Of a stretch of 64,000 nucleotides of DNA, positions 1 to 11,277 are shown piece by piece. Origin of the DNA: Anadara kagoshimensis (taxonomy: Eukaryota > Mollusca > Bivalvia > Arcoida > Arcidae); assembly GCA_021292105.1 (NCBI GenBank), contig CM037862.1:31961245-32025244 (forward strand). Reading direction: 5' to 3'. The position numbers were made by a program, and so were the translations under genes. The notes under the pieces are model-generated. The model worked only from the letters and a program-made list of their open reading frames with translations, was not told where the DNA came from and ran no database searches. Within the stretch, counting starts at the first letter, position 1, and each line of letters begins with the position of its first letter.

Positions 1-3000
1 TGAGATATTTACTCTGTGCCCCTCAGTGACCACCTGACAATGATATACCATTATGTATTAGATAATTACTCTGTGCCCCTCAGTGACCATGTGACAATGA
101 TATACCAATATATGAGATAATTACTCTGTGCCCCTCAGTGACCATGTGACAATGATATACCATTATGTATGAGATAATTACTCTGTGCCCCTCAGTGACC
201 ATGTGACAATGATATACCAATATATGAGATAATTACTCTGTGCCCCTCTGTCACCATGTGACGATGATATACCATTATGTATGAGATAATTACTCTGTGC
301 CCCTCAGTGACCATGTGACAATGATATACCAATATGTATGAGATAATTACTCTGTGCCCCTCAGTGACCATGTGACAATGATATACCATTATGTATCAGA
401 TAATTACTCTGTGTCCCTCAGTGACTATGTGACAATGATATACCAATATATGAGATAATTACTCTGTGTCCCTCAGTGACCATGTGACGATGATATACCA
501 TTATGTATGAGATAATTACTCTGTGCCCCTCAGTGACCATGTGACAATGATATACCATTATGTATGAGATAATTACTCTGTGCCCCTCAGTGACCATGTG
601 ACAATGATATACCATAATGTATGAGATAATTACTCTGTGTCCCTCAGTGACTATGTGACAATGATATACCATTATGTATGAGATAATTACTCTGTGTCCC
701 TCAGTGACTATGTGACAATGATATACCATTATGTATGAGATAATTACTCTGTGCCCCTCAGTGACAATGATATACCATTATGTATGAGATAATTACTCTG
801 TGTCCCTCAGTGACTATGTGACAATGATATACCATTATGTATGAGATAATTACTCTGTGTCCCTCAGTGACTATGTGACAATGATATATCATTATGTATG
901 AGATAATTACTCTGTGCCCCTCAGTGACCATGTGACAATGATATACCAATATATGAGATAATTACTCTGTGCCCCTCAGTGACCACGTGACAATGATATA
1001 CCATTATGTATGAGATAATTACTCTGTGCCCCTCAGTGACCATGTGACAATGATATACCATTATGTATTAGATAATTACTCTGTGCCCCTCAGTGACCAT
1101 GTGACAATGATATACCAATTTATGAGGTAATTACTCTGTGCCCCTCAGTGACCATGTGACAATGATATACCAATATGTATGAGATAATAACTCTGTGCCC
1201 TCAGTGACCATGTGACAATGATATACCATTATGTATGAGATAATTACTCTGTGCCACTCAGTTACCATGTGACAATGATATACCATTATGTATGAGATAA
1301 TTACTCTGTGCCCCTCAGTGACCATGTGACAATGATGTGACCATGTGACAATGATATACCAATATGTATGAGATAATTACTCTGTGCCACTCAGTGACCA
1401 TGTGACAATGATGTGACCATGTGACAATGATATACCATAATAATTGAGATAATTACTCTGTGCCCCTCAGTGACCATGTGACAATGATATACCAATATAT
1501 GAGATAATTACTCTGTGCCCCTCAGTGACCATGTGACAATGATATACCATAATAATTGAGATAATTACTCTGTGCCCCTCAATGACCATGTGACAATGAT
1601 ATACCATTATATATGAGATAATTACTCTGTGTCCCTCAGTGACTATGTGACAATGATATACCAATATATGAGATAATTACTCTGTGTCCCTCAGTGACCA
1701 TGTGACGATGATATACCATTATGTATGAGATAATTACTCTGTGCCCCTCAGTGACCATGTGACAATGATATACCATTATGTATGAGATAATTACTCTGTG
1801 CCCCTCAATGACCATGTGACAATGATATACCATTATGTATCAGATAATTACTCTGTGTCCCTCAGTGACTATGTGACAATGATATACCAATATATGAGAT
1901 AATTACTCTGTGTCCCTCAGTGACCATGTGACGATGATATACCATTATGTATGAGATAATTACTCTGTGCCCCTCAGTGACCATGTGACAATGATATACC
2001 ATTATGTATGAGATAATTACTCTGTGCCCCTCAGTGACCATGTGACAATGATATACCATAATGTATGAGATAATTACTCTGTGTCCCTCAGTGACTATGT
2101 GACAATGATATACCATTATGTATGAGATAATTACTCTGTGTCCCTCAGTGACTATGTGACAATGATATACCATTATGTATGAGATAATTACTCTGTGCCC
2201 CTCAGTGACAATGATATACCATTATGTATGAGATAATTACTCTGTGTCCCTCAGTGACTATGTGACAATGATATACCATTATGTATGAGATAATTACTCT
2301 GTGTCCCTCAGTGACTATGTGACAATGATATATCATTATGTATGAGATAATTACTCTGTGCCCCTCAGTGACCATGTGACAATGATATACCAATATATGA
2401 GATAATTACTCTGTGCCCTCAGTGACCACGTGACAATGATATACCATTATGTATGAGATAATTACTCTGTGCCCCTCAGTGACCATGTGACAATGATATA
2501 CCATTATGTATTAGATAATTACTCTGTGCCCCTCAGTGACCATGTGACAATGATATACCAATTTATGAGGTAATTACTCTGTGCCCCTCAGTGACCATGT
2601 GACAATGATATACCAATATGTATGAGATAATAACTCTGTGCCCCTCAGTGACCATGTGACAATGATATACCATTATGTATGAGATCATTACTCTGTGCCA
2701 CTCAGTTACCATGTGACAATGATATACCATTATGTATGAGATAATTACTCTGTGTCCCTCAGTGACTATGTGACAATGATATACCATTATGTATGAGATA
2801 ATTACTCTGTGTCCCTCAGTGACTATGTGACAATGATATACCATTATGTATGAGATAATTACTCTGTGTCCCTCAGTGACTATGTGACAATGATGTGACC
2901 ATGTGACAATGATATACCATTATGTATGAGATAATTACTCTGTGTCCCTCAGTGACCATGTGACAATGATATACCAATATATGAGATAATTACTCTGTGC

Positions 3001-6000
3001 CCCTCAGTGACCATGTGACAATGATATACCAATATATGAGATAATTACTCTGTGCCCCTCAGTGACCATGTGACGATGATATACCATTATGTATGAGATA
3101 ATTACTCTGTGCCCCTCAGTGACCACGTGATGATGATATACCATTATGTATGAGATAATTACTCTGTGCCCCTCAGTGACCACGTGATGATGATATACCA
3201 TTATGTATGAGATAATTACTCTGTGCCCCTCAGTGACCATGTGACAATGATATACCATTATGTATGAGATAATTACTCTGTGCCCCTCAGTGACCATGTG
3301 ACAATGATATACCAATATATGAGATAATTACTCTGTGTCCCTCAGTGACCACGTGACAATGATGGACCATGTGACAATGATATACCATTATGTATGAGAT
3401 AATTACTCGTGTCCCTCAGTGACCACGTGACAATGATATACCAATATATGAGATAATTACTCTGTGTCCCTCAGTGACCACGTGACAATGATGTGACCAT
3501 GTGACAATGATATACCATTATGTATGAGATAATTACTCTGTGCCCCTCAGTGACCATGTGACAATGATATACCAATATATGAGATAATTACTCTGTGCCC
3601 CTCGGTGACCATGTGACAATGATATACCAATATATGAGATAATTACTCTGTGTCCCTCAGTGACCATGTGACAATGATATACCAATATATGAGATAATTA
3701 CTCTGTGTCCCTCAGTGACCATGTGACAATGATATACCATTATGTATGAGATAATTACTCTGTGCCCCTCAGTGACCATGTGACAATGATATACCATTAT
3801 GTATGAGATAATTACTCTGTGCCCCTCAGTGACCATGTGACAATGATATACCAATATATGAGATAATTACTCTGTGCCCCTCAGTGACCATGTGACAATG
3901 ATATACCAATATATGAGATAATTACTCTGTGTCCCTCAGTGACTATGTGACAATGATATACCATTATGTATGAGATAATTACTCTGTGCCCCTCAGTGAC
4001 CATGTGACAATGATATACCAATATATGAGATAATTACTCTGTGCCCCTCAGTGACCATGTGACAATGATATACCATTATGTATGAGATAATTACTCTGTG
4101 CCCCTCAGTGACCATGTGACAATGATATACCAATATATGAGATAATTACTCTGTGCCCCTCAGTGACCATGTGACAATGATATACCAATATATGAGATAA
4201 TTACTCTGTGTCCCTCAGTGACTATGTGACAATGATGTGACCATGTGACAATGATATACCATTATGTATGAGATAATTACTCTGTGCCCCTCAGTGACCA
4301 TGTGACAATGATGTGACCATGTGACAATGATATACCATTATGTATGAGATAATTACTCTGTGCCCCTCAGTGACTATGTGACAATGATATACCATTATGT
4401 ATGAGATAATTACTCTGTGCCCCTCAGTGACCATGTGACAATGATGTGACCATGTGACAATGATATACCATTATGTATGAGATAATTACTCTGTGTCCCT
4501 CAGTGACCATGTGACAATGATATACCATTATGTATGAGATAATTACTCTGTGCCCCTCAGTGACCATGTGACAATGATGTGACCATGTGACAATGATATA
4601 CCATTATGTATCAGATAATTACTCTGTGTCCCTCAGTGACTATGTGACAATGATATACCATTATGTATGAGATAATTACTCTGTGCCCTCAGTGACAATG
4701 ATATACCATTATGTATGAGATAATTACTCTGTGCCCCTCAGTGACCATGTGACAATGATGTGACCATGTGACAATGATATACCATTATGTATGAGATAAT
4801 TACTCTGTGTCCCTCAGTGACTATGTGACAATGATGTGACCATGTGACAATGATATACCATTATGTATGAGATAATTACTCTGTGCCCCTCAGTGACCAT
4901 GTGACAATGATGTGACCATGTGACAATGATATACCATTATGTATGAGATAATTACTCTGTGCCCCTCAGTGACTATGTGACAATGATATACCATTATGTA
5001 TGAGATAATTACTCTGTGCCCCTCAGTGACCATGTGACAATGATGTGACCATGTGACAATGATATACCATTATGTATGAGATAATTACTCTGTGTCCCTC
5101 AGTGACTATGTGACAATGATATACCATTATGTATGAGATAATTACTCTGTGCCCCTCAGTGACCATGTGACAATGATGTGACCATGTGACAATGATATAC
5201 CATTATGTATGAGATAATTACTCTGTGTCCCTCAGTGACTATGTGACAATGATATACCATTATGTATGAGATAATTACTCTGTGTCCCTCAGTGACAATG
5301 ATATACCATTATGTATGAGATAATTACTCTGTGCCCCTCAGTGACCATGTGACAATGATATACCATTATGTATGAGATAATTACTCTGTGCCCCTCAGTG
5401 GCCACATGACGATGATATACAATTATGTGTGAGATAATTACTCTGTGCCCCTCAGTGACCACGTGACGATGATATACCATTATGTATGAGATAATTACTC
5501 TGTGCCCCTCAGTGGCCACGTGACGATGATATACCATTATGTATGAGATAATTACTCTGTGCCCCTCAGTGACCACGTGACGATGATATACCATTATGTA
5601 TGAGATAATTACTCTGTGCCCCTCAGTTACCATGTGACGGTGACGATGATATACCATTATGTATGAGATAATTACTCTGTGCCCCTCAGTGACCATGTGA
5701 CAATGATATACCATTATGTATGAGATAATTACTCTGTGCCCCTCAGTGGCCACATGACGATGATATACAATTATGTATGAGATAATTACTCTGTGCCCCT
5801 CAGTGACCACGTGATGATGATATATCATTATGTATGAGATAATTACTCTGTGCCCCTCAGTGACCATGTGACAATGATATACCAATATATGAGATAATTA
5901 CTCTGTGCCCCTCAATGACCATGTGACGATGATATACCATTATGTATGAGATAATTACTCTGTGTCCCTCAGTGACCATGTGACGATGATATACCATTAT

Positions 6001-6160
6001 GTATGAGATAATTACTCTGTGCCCCTCAGTGACCATGTGACAATGATATACCATTATGTATGAGATAATTACTCTGTGTCCCTCAGTGACCATATGATGA
6101 TGATATACCATTATAATTGATATAATTACTCTGTGCCCCTCAGTGACCATGTGACAATGT
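1..6160. repeat. 57-bp minisatellite array (about 109 units)
   Basis: A tandem array that runs off the left edge of the window, so its true length is unknown. The basic unit is 57 bp and contains ACTCTGTGCCCCTCAGTGAC followed by CATGTGACAATGATATACC. Common variants are a 55-bp unit (CCAATATA in place of CCATTATGTA), TCCCTCAGTGACTATG in place of CCCCTCAGTGACCATG, and a 76-bp unit in which the 19-bp GTGACCATGTGACAATGAT is doubled. Because 57 is 19 codons and the minus strand of the unit has no stop in one frame, long minus-strand open frames appear (for example 5289-5885, 198 codons). They restart wherever a 55-bp or 76-bp unit shifts the frame, which argues against selection for coding. Higher-order copies are present: about 240-1320 recurs at about 1684-2760, and the 4234-4576 pattern recurs 599 bp later. 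The array ends near 6160 with degenerating units. Confidence 0.97.
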
Positions 6161-6480
6161 CCATTACTTTGTCTCTAAAACATCCAGTTATTTTGCTCTT
6201 TTGTCCAATGCTTTTGCACATTAATGTCCAACACTGAAATAGTATATCATTGATCACCTTGTGTGTTATCAACATACCTAAGGTGAATGTCAAGTCAAAT
6301 ACCTGCAAATAAGCAAATTATATCATTTAAAATAAACTTTTTAGAAAATTTGGATAAAAAAATTGTGTATTTTATGCTAAAATTAACAATTGTTATTTTT
6401 TTTAAAAACATGTCAAACGATTTTGATTAAATCATAAATTGTCAAATAAAATTGCAAATTTAGTCATTAGGAATTTTTAA
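6161..6480. other. AT-rich spacer, nothing recognised
   Basis: Unique AT-rich sequence after the first array. A minus-strand frame at 6126-6308 straddles the array edge and owes part of its length to the repeat. I see no gene, RNA or transposon end here. Confidence 0.5.
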
Positions 6481-6690
6481 ATATTGTTGCATGAAGTGTA
6501 TTTTAATGAAAACTATTACCAGTATGAACTCATGACCGACATCTATACATCAAAATGATGGTTAAATCACATACCGGTATGTACAATATTCTAATAAACA
6601 TACCTATAAAAAAGTTTGCAAGATTATTAACCATTCAGCATTCTTATTCCACCTTGACCTTTGAGTTAGGTCCTGTGTTTCATGGTATGT
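6481..6690 (+). repeat. Fragment of dispersed TGACCTTTGA repeat
   Basis: It shows the ordered landmarks of the family seen best at 58625-59800: a catgacc block, an atctatacatcaaaatga block, tacaatattctaat, cctataaaaaagttt, attaaccattcag and finally CCTTGACCTTTGAG. It is a single diverged copy on the plus strand. The match is from my own comparison within the window. Confidence 0.6.
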
Positions 6691-6880
6691 GTGGCACTGC
6701 TATTTCTCACACCTGTGACATGGAAATCCCTTGTTTTTACCCATGTGGTATTTCCTTGTCTCACCCTAGGGTTGAGACAGGCTACACGCTGAATTTCCCG
6801 TGTAGTTATACCTGCTCTGGATTTATCATTGGGAAAACTTAATACGTTGGGAAAAGTTTCGAAGTCAACCAACAATTTCT
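6691..6880. other. Unassigned segment, open on both strands
   Basis: Short open frames exist on both strands (plus 6555-6842, minus 6666-6875). Neither resembles a family I can name. The segment is less AT-rich than its surroundings and includes GGTTGAGACAGGCTACACG. It may be part of an unidentified dispersed element; I do not call a gene. Confidence 0.3.
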
Positions 6881-7058
6881 CAACATCACAATCACTTACA
6901 TACGCTTAACTGATGACGTCATAATCATTTTATGTGAGAGCGTCAACAAAAATTGATTACGTCATTTTCAGCAGGCACGGATGGTGACATGAAAACTCAA
7001 CAGTTGATGCAAATTTTTGTTTTCAAATCATGTTTTATGTTGCAAATGTGTGAGAAAA

Positions 7059-7213
7059 AGAATCCTACACCAGTAACAGGGTAAGACAGAGATATCTCAA
7101 ACTCGGATGAATATTTTCAATGTCCAGAACTCGCTAAAGCTCGTTCTGGACAGGAAAATATTCATCCTTGTTTGAGATATCTCTGTCTTACCCTGTTACC
7201 TGTGTAAGATTCT
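7059..7213. repeat. 155-bp near-perfect hairpin (foldback/MITE-like)
   Basis: Two arms of about 70 bp are reverse complements around a loop of about 12 nt. The left arm includes GTAACAGGGTAAGACAGAGA and GATATCTCAAAC, and the right arm mirrors it with GTTTGAGATATC and TCTCTGTCTTACCCTGTTAC. The apex is GTCCAGAAC (7122-7130) against GTTCTGGAC (7143-7151). A few mismatches and one single-base length difference exist. The outer ends read AGAATC and GATTCT. No open frame or transposase is present. A non-autonomous foldback element is the simplest explanation; no clear target duplication was found. Confidence 0.9.
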
Positions 7214-7216
7214 ATT

Positions 7217-7335
7217 AATAATGCCATCAGCACAATGCACAGGCAAAATATTTGCACCTTAACATATAGCTGACAACACTTTGTTATATGTGAAATATTT
7301 CTGATTGGCTTGGGACGTTAACATCATTGCTCAAC
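7217..7335 (+). mobile_element. SINE 3' fragment
   Basis: The plus strand carries the 3' body of the SINE seen intact at 7810-8156: ATGCCATCAGCACAATGCAC, AGGCAAAATATTTGCACCTT, then the blocks corresponding to the tail ending in GGGACGTTAACATCATTGCT. The tRNA-like head is missing. The fragment starts immediately after the hairpin, so the 5' part was either truncated on insertion or displaced by the hairpin. Confidence 0.8.
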
Positions 7336-7793
7336 TTTTAATACAAAAAGTTTATAATTTTCTAGATATTTAGCAAAAGCACAAAGATAAACAATTGGGT
7401 CATTACCTTCATTTTTACCTTATTTTGAAGGTTATCAAAACTGGAAACCTCATATCTGCACAAATAGTTAAGTTATAACAATTTGAAGCCATTTTATGTT
7501 TTCTAAATTTAATGCAAAAATACCTATTTTATTTGTTCTGTCCAAATTTCACAAAGTGAACAAACTATAGGCCAAAGACCCTAGGGAAGATAAATATGCA
7601 AATATTGTGTCAGTTTTTTTCTCACATCATTATTTTGGAGAAGAACAATGAACAAAAAATCTGCCCCATGAATACCTCTGACCAAGTTTCAATGAAATCT
7701 GCCTGGTGGTTTCAATGGAAAAATTGCTAAATATGTATTAACATGCACACACATAACCATGCACACACTATGCTATACAAGAAGCCATCATTA
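7336..7793. other. Spacer with diverged dispersed repeat
   Basis: AT-rich DNA. The part around 7660-7775 (gaccaagtttcaatgaaatc, then cctggtggtttcaatgg, ending in a cacacaca-rich tail) resembles a class of low-complexity-tailed repeats that also occurs near 27955-28090 and 43225-43520. No gene is seen. Confidence 0.4.
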
Positions 7794-7809
7794 CATTTGG
7801 TCAGGTGAG

Positions 7810-8156
7810 AGTTGAGAGTTAGTTAAGTAATGATGTTAAATGTCCCAAGAAAGAGTTTTTCACTTATATCTAGATATCACCAGCTATAGGCAAAGGTGCA
7901 GAAATTTTGCCTGTGCATTGTGCTGATGGCATTATACAGCAGCGTTCTTTATTGCCACATTTACTGTGACATAGGACCTTGTTTATTTTAAGTTCCCATC
8001 TAAAAGAACTGTGACTTTATTTTGTAATGTCGAGTGCTTAGTGAAAGAACAGTCACTACCCACTTTCAAGTCTTTGGTTAGACCAGGTCGGAGTTTGAAC
8101 CCACTACCTCCCACTTAGGGAGGGAGCACTCTGCCAACTGGGTTACCACATTGGTT
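7810..8156 (-). mobile_element. tRNA-derived SINE with perfect 16-bp TSD
   Basis: The element is flanked by an exact 16-bp direct repeat, CATTTGGTCAGGTGAG, at 7794-7809 and 8157-8172, which marks a target-primed insertion of 347 bp. On the minus strand the 5' head is tRNA-like: GGTAACCCAGTTGGCAGAG around the A box, and GGGTTCAAACTCC as a degenerate B box, the expected internal Pol III promoter. The body continues with AGTGACTGTTCTTTCACTAA, AATGCCATCAGCACAATGCA and a tail ending in GGGACATTTAACATC. The same body recurs at 45690-46014 and 22645-22768. By resemblance this could belong to the broad molluscan V-SINE/RUDI-like group, but I could not compare it to a library. The intact TSD implies a fairly recent insertion. 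Confidence 0.93.
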
Positions 8157-8172
8157 CATTTGGTCAGGTGAG

Positions 8173-8957
8173 GTTACAAGCCTAGTGAAATTCAAACTGT
8201 GAGAGGCAATATGATCTATCAACACATGCTTTATACCACTTTGCTACTGGGACTATTTAAGACTCTGGTCTTTGTAACACTTAAAGCTAATTCTGACACA
8301 CCACTGACTCAACCCCAGTACAGTTTTAACTTTTACTTCTTCTATTTCCTAATATTTATTGTGTGCATTGATAAAAATTGAATAAAACTTTCAGACATAT
8401 TGCTAAAACACAAAATACAAATTTTGGATAACCAACTGGTTAAGCTAACAAAGCTTTGAACACTCAGCACTGATGTACATTTTATTATAGAACTGCAATT
8501 TACAAGTAAAAACATTGACCTTTCAACATTAAATTAACTGAACTTCTGAAAACACTAAAACAACTCGGTAACAACATCTAACAATAAACTCAATTAAAAC
8601 ACTGATCAAGCAAGATAATCCAGAATTGAATAAGCTCTGATAATATCAATGATGTATGTCTGTTTATCCAATGACTTCAAAATATTTTAATTAAAAGTCA
8701 ATTATCTCAATCGGGTTAATTGAAAGTAGCTGCAATATAGTGCTGACACAGTGCTTTCATTCCCAATTTAAATCAGAGAACATGTTTAAAATGTAAATTT
8801 CAACAAATCATTAAGATACTAAAGTTAAGATTTTAACTAAAAAAGTCAATTTGTTTAAATAGAGAATTTCAGTTAAATTTCACTTCAAAACAGCACATTT
8901 CCACTTTGTTACAAGAATGTACAGCTAAGTAAATAATTATACACAAACTAAATATTA
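8173..8957. other. AT-rich spacer, nothing recognised
   Basis: No convincing coding frame or repeat. A 60-codon plus-strand frame at 8199-8381 is AT-rich and phenylalanine/tyrosine-heavy at its end, with no recognisable domain, and is treated as chance. Confidence 0.5.
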
Positions 8958-9170
8958 GGACCCAGTTGTTCGAAGCTTGATTAATCTAATCAATGTGAAT
9001 TTTGCATAATTTCAAATATGTTGTGAAATTAAAAAAAGAATATAATTTTACATAACTAAAGCACATTGCTATAAAACCATCAGTTTGAGGATGCACTGGT
9101 GATTTTTCTTGATGTTTTTAATCTGTGTTAATCACTGATTAAACCAATCAAGCTTCTAACAACTGGTCCC
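8958..9170. mobile_element. 213-bp inverted-repeat MITE
   Basis: The left end reads GGACCCAGTTGTTCGAAGCT and continues TGATTAATCTAATCA; the right end, reverse-complemented, reads GGGACCAGTTGTTAGAAGCT and continues TGATTGGTTTAATCAGTG. The terminal inverted repeats are therefore about 40 bp with a few mismatches. The flanks are TTA (left) and TGA (right), a possible 3-bp target duplication with one change, as in PIF/Harbinger elements; this superfamily assignment is tentative. There is no coding capacity. The element ends only 29 bp before the 39-bp array starts. Confidence 0.8.
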
Positions 9171-9198
9171 TGAACTTAAACATAAATATTTGCTGCAT

Positions 9199-11277
9199 CT
9201 GATTAAAGTTGTGATTACACCATTATCACTATTCTACTTGATTTAAGTTGTGATTACTCCATTCTGACATTCCTACTTCATTTAAGTTGTGATTTTCACA
9301 TTCTGACATTCCTACTTCATTTAAGTTGTGATCACCCCATTCTGACATTCCTACTTGATTTAAGTTGTGATCACCTCATTCTGACATTCCTACTTCATTT
9401 AAGTTGTGATCACCCCAATCTGACATTCCTACTTCATTTAAGTTCTGATCACCCCATTCTGACATTCCCACTTGATTTAAGTTGTGATTACTCCATTCTA
9501 ACATTCTTACTTGATTTAAGTTGTGATTACTCCATTCTGACATTCCTACTTGATTTAAGTTGTGATTACTCCATTCTAACATTCTTACTTGATTTAAGTT
9601 GTGATTACTCCATTCTGACATTCCTACTTGATTTAAGTTGTGATTACTCCATTCTGACATTCTTACTTGATTTAAGTTGTGATTACTCCATTCTGACATT
9701 CTTACTTGATTTAAGTTGTGATTACTCCATTCTGACATTCCTACTTGATTTAAGTTGTGATTACTCCATTCTGACATTCTTACTTGATTTAAGTTGTGAT
9801 TACTCCATTCTTACATTCTTACTTTAGTTAAGTTGTGATTACTCCATTCTGACATTCCGACTTGATTTAAGTTGTGATTACCCCATTCTGACATTACCAC
9901 TTAATTTGTGATTACCTGATTCTGACATTCCCACTTGATTTTAGTTGTGATTACCCCATTCTAACATTCCCACTTGATTTAAGTTGTGATTACTCCATTC
10001 TGACATTCTTACTTGATTTAAGTTGTGATCACCCCATTCTGACATTCCCACTTAATTTGTGATTACCTGATTCTGACATTCCCACTTGATTTAAGTTGTG
10101 ATTCCCCATTTTAACATTCCCACTTGATTAAAATTGTGATTACCCTATTGTGACAATTCTACTTTATTAAAATATGATTACCACATTGTGACAATTTTAC
10201 TTTATTAAAGATGTGATTACCCCATTCTGAGGTTCCCACTTGATTTAAGTTGTGATCACCCCAATCTGACATTCCAATTTGATTCAAGTTGTGATCACCC
10301 CATTCTGACATTCCTACTTGATTTAAGTTGTGATTATCCCATTCTGACATTCCAACTTGATTCAAGTTGTGATCACCCCATTCTGATATTCCTACTTGAT
10401 TTAAGTTGTGATTACCCCAATCTGACATTACCACTTGATTTAAGTTGTGATTACCCCATTCTGATATTCCTACTTGATTTAAGTTGTGATTACCCCATTC
10501 TAACATTCCTACTTAATTTGTGATTACCTGATTCCGACATTCCCACTTGATTTTAGTTGTGATTACCCCATTCTGACACTTCCACTTGATTTTTGTTGTG
10601 ATTACCCCATTCTGACATAACCACTTGATTTAATTTGCGATTACCCCATTCTGACACTCCCACTTGATTTTAGTTGTGATTACCCCATTCTGATATTACC
10701 ACTTGATTTAAGTTGTGATTACCCCATTCTGACATTCCTACTTCATTTAAGTTGTGATTACCCCATTCTGATATTCCTACTTGATTTAATTTGTGATTAC
10801 CCCATTCTGACATTCCTACTTGATTTAATTTGTGATTACCCCATTCTGACACTCCCACTTGATTTTAGTTGTGATTACCCCATTCTGACATTACCACTTG
10901 ATTTAAGTTGTGATAACCCCATTCTGACATTCCTACTTCATTTAAGTTGTGATTACCCCATTCTGACATTCCCTCTTGATTAAAGTTGTGATTACTCCAT
11001 TGTGAAAATTCTACTTGATTAAAGTTGTGATTACCTCATTTTGATATTCCCACTTGATTAGAGTTGTGATTACCCCATTGTGAAAATTCTACTTGATTAA
11101 AGTTGTGATTACCCCATTCTGACATTTTCACTTGATTTAAGTTGTGATTATCACACTCTAATATTCCCACTTGATTTAAGCTGTGATTACCCAAATATGA
11201 CAATTTAACTTGGTTGAAGTTTCGATTACCTCATTCTGACATTCCCACTAGATTAAAGTTGTAATTACCTCCATTCT
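9199..11277. repeat. 39-bp minisatellite array (about 53 units)
   Basis: The unit is 39 bp with the core ACTTGATTTAAGTTGTGATT and ACTCCATTCTGACATTC (or ACCCCATTCTGACATTC). Units at about 9480-9830 are nearly identical; those towards both ends and after 9880 are more diverged. Shortened units lacking the GATTTAAG part (ACTTAATTTGTGATTACCTG) occur near 9897, 10048 and 10510. As 39 bp is 13 codons, the minus strand shows repeating open frames (9376-9777, 10159-10506, 10670-10858) with a MSEWSNHNLNQVG-type repeat. The 13-residue periodicity is a property of the unit and not by itself evidence of a protein. Confidence 0.97.

Noticed and set aside
192..6150. Many minus-strand open frames in the 57-bp array as a repetitive protein gene
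   Set aside because: Frames follow from a 57-bp unit without stops and break at every 55-bp or 76-bp variant; no unique flanking coding sequence or splice context.
9376..10858. MSEWSNHNLNQVG repeat protein
   Set aside because: A 39-bp unit gives 13-residue periodicity automatically; shortened units and indels break the frame repeatedly.
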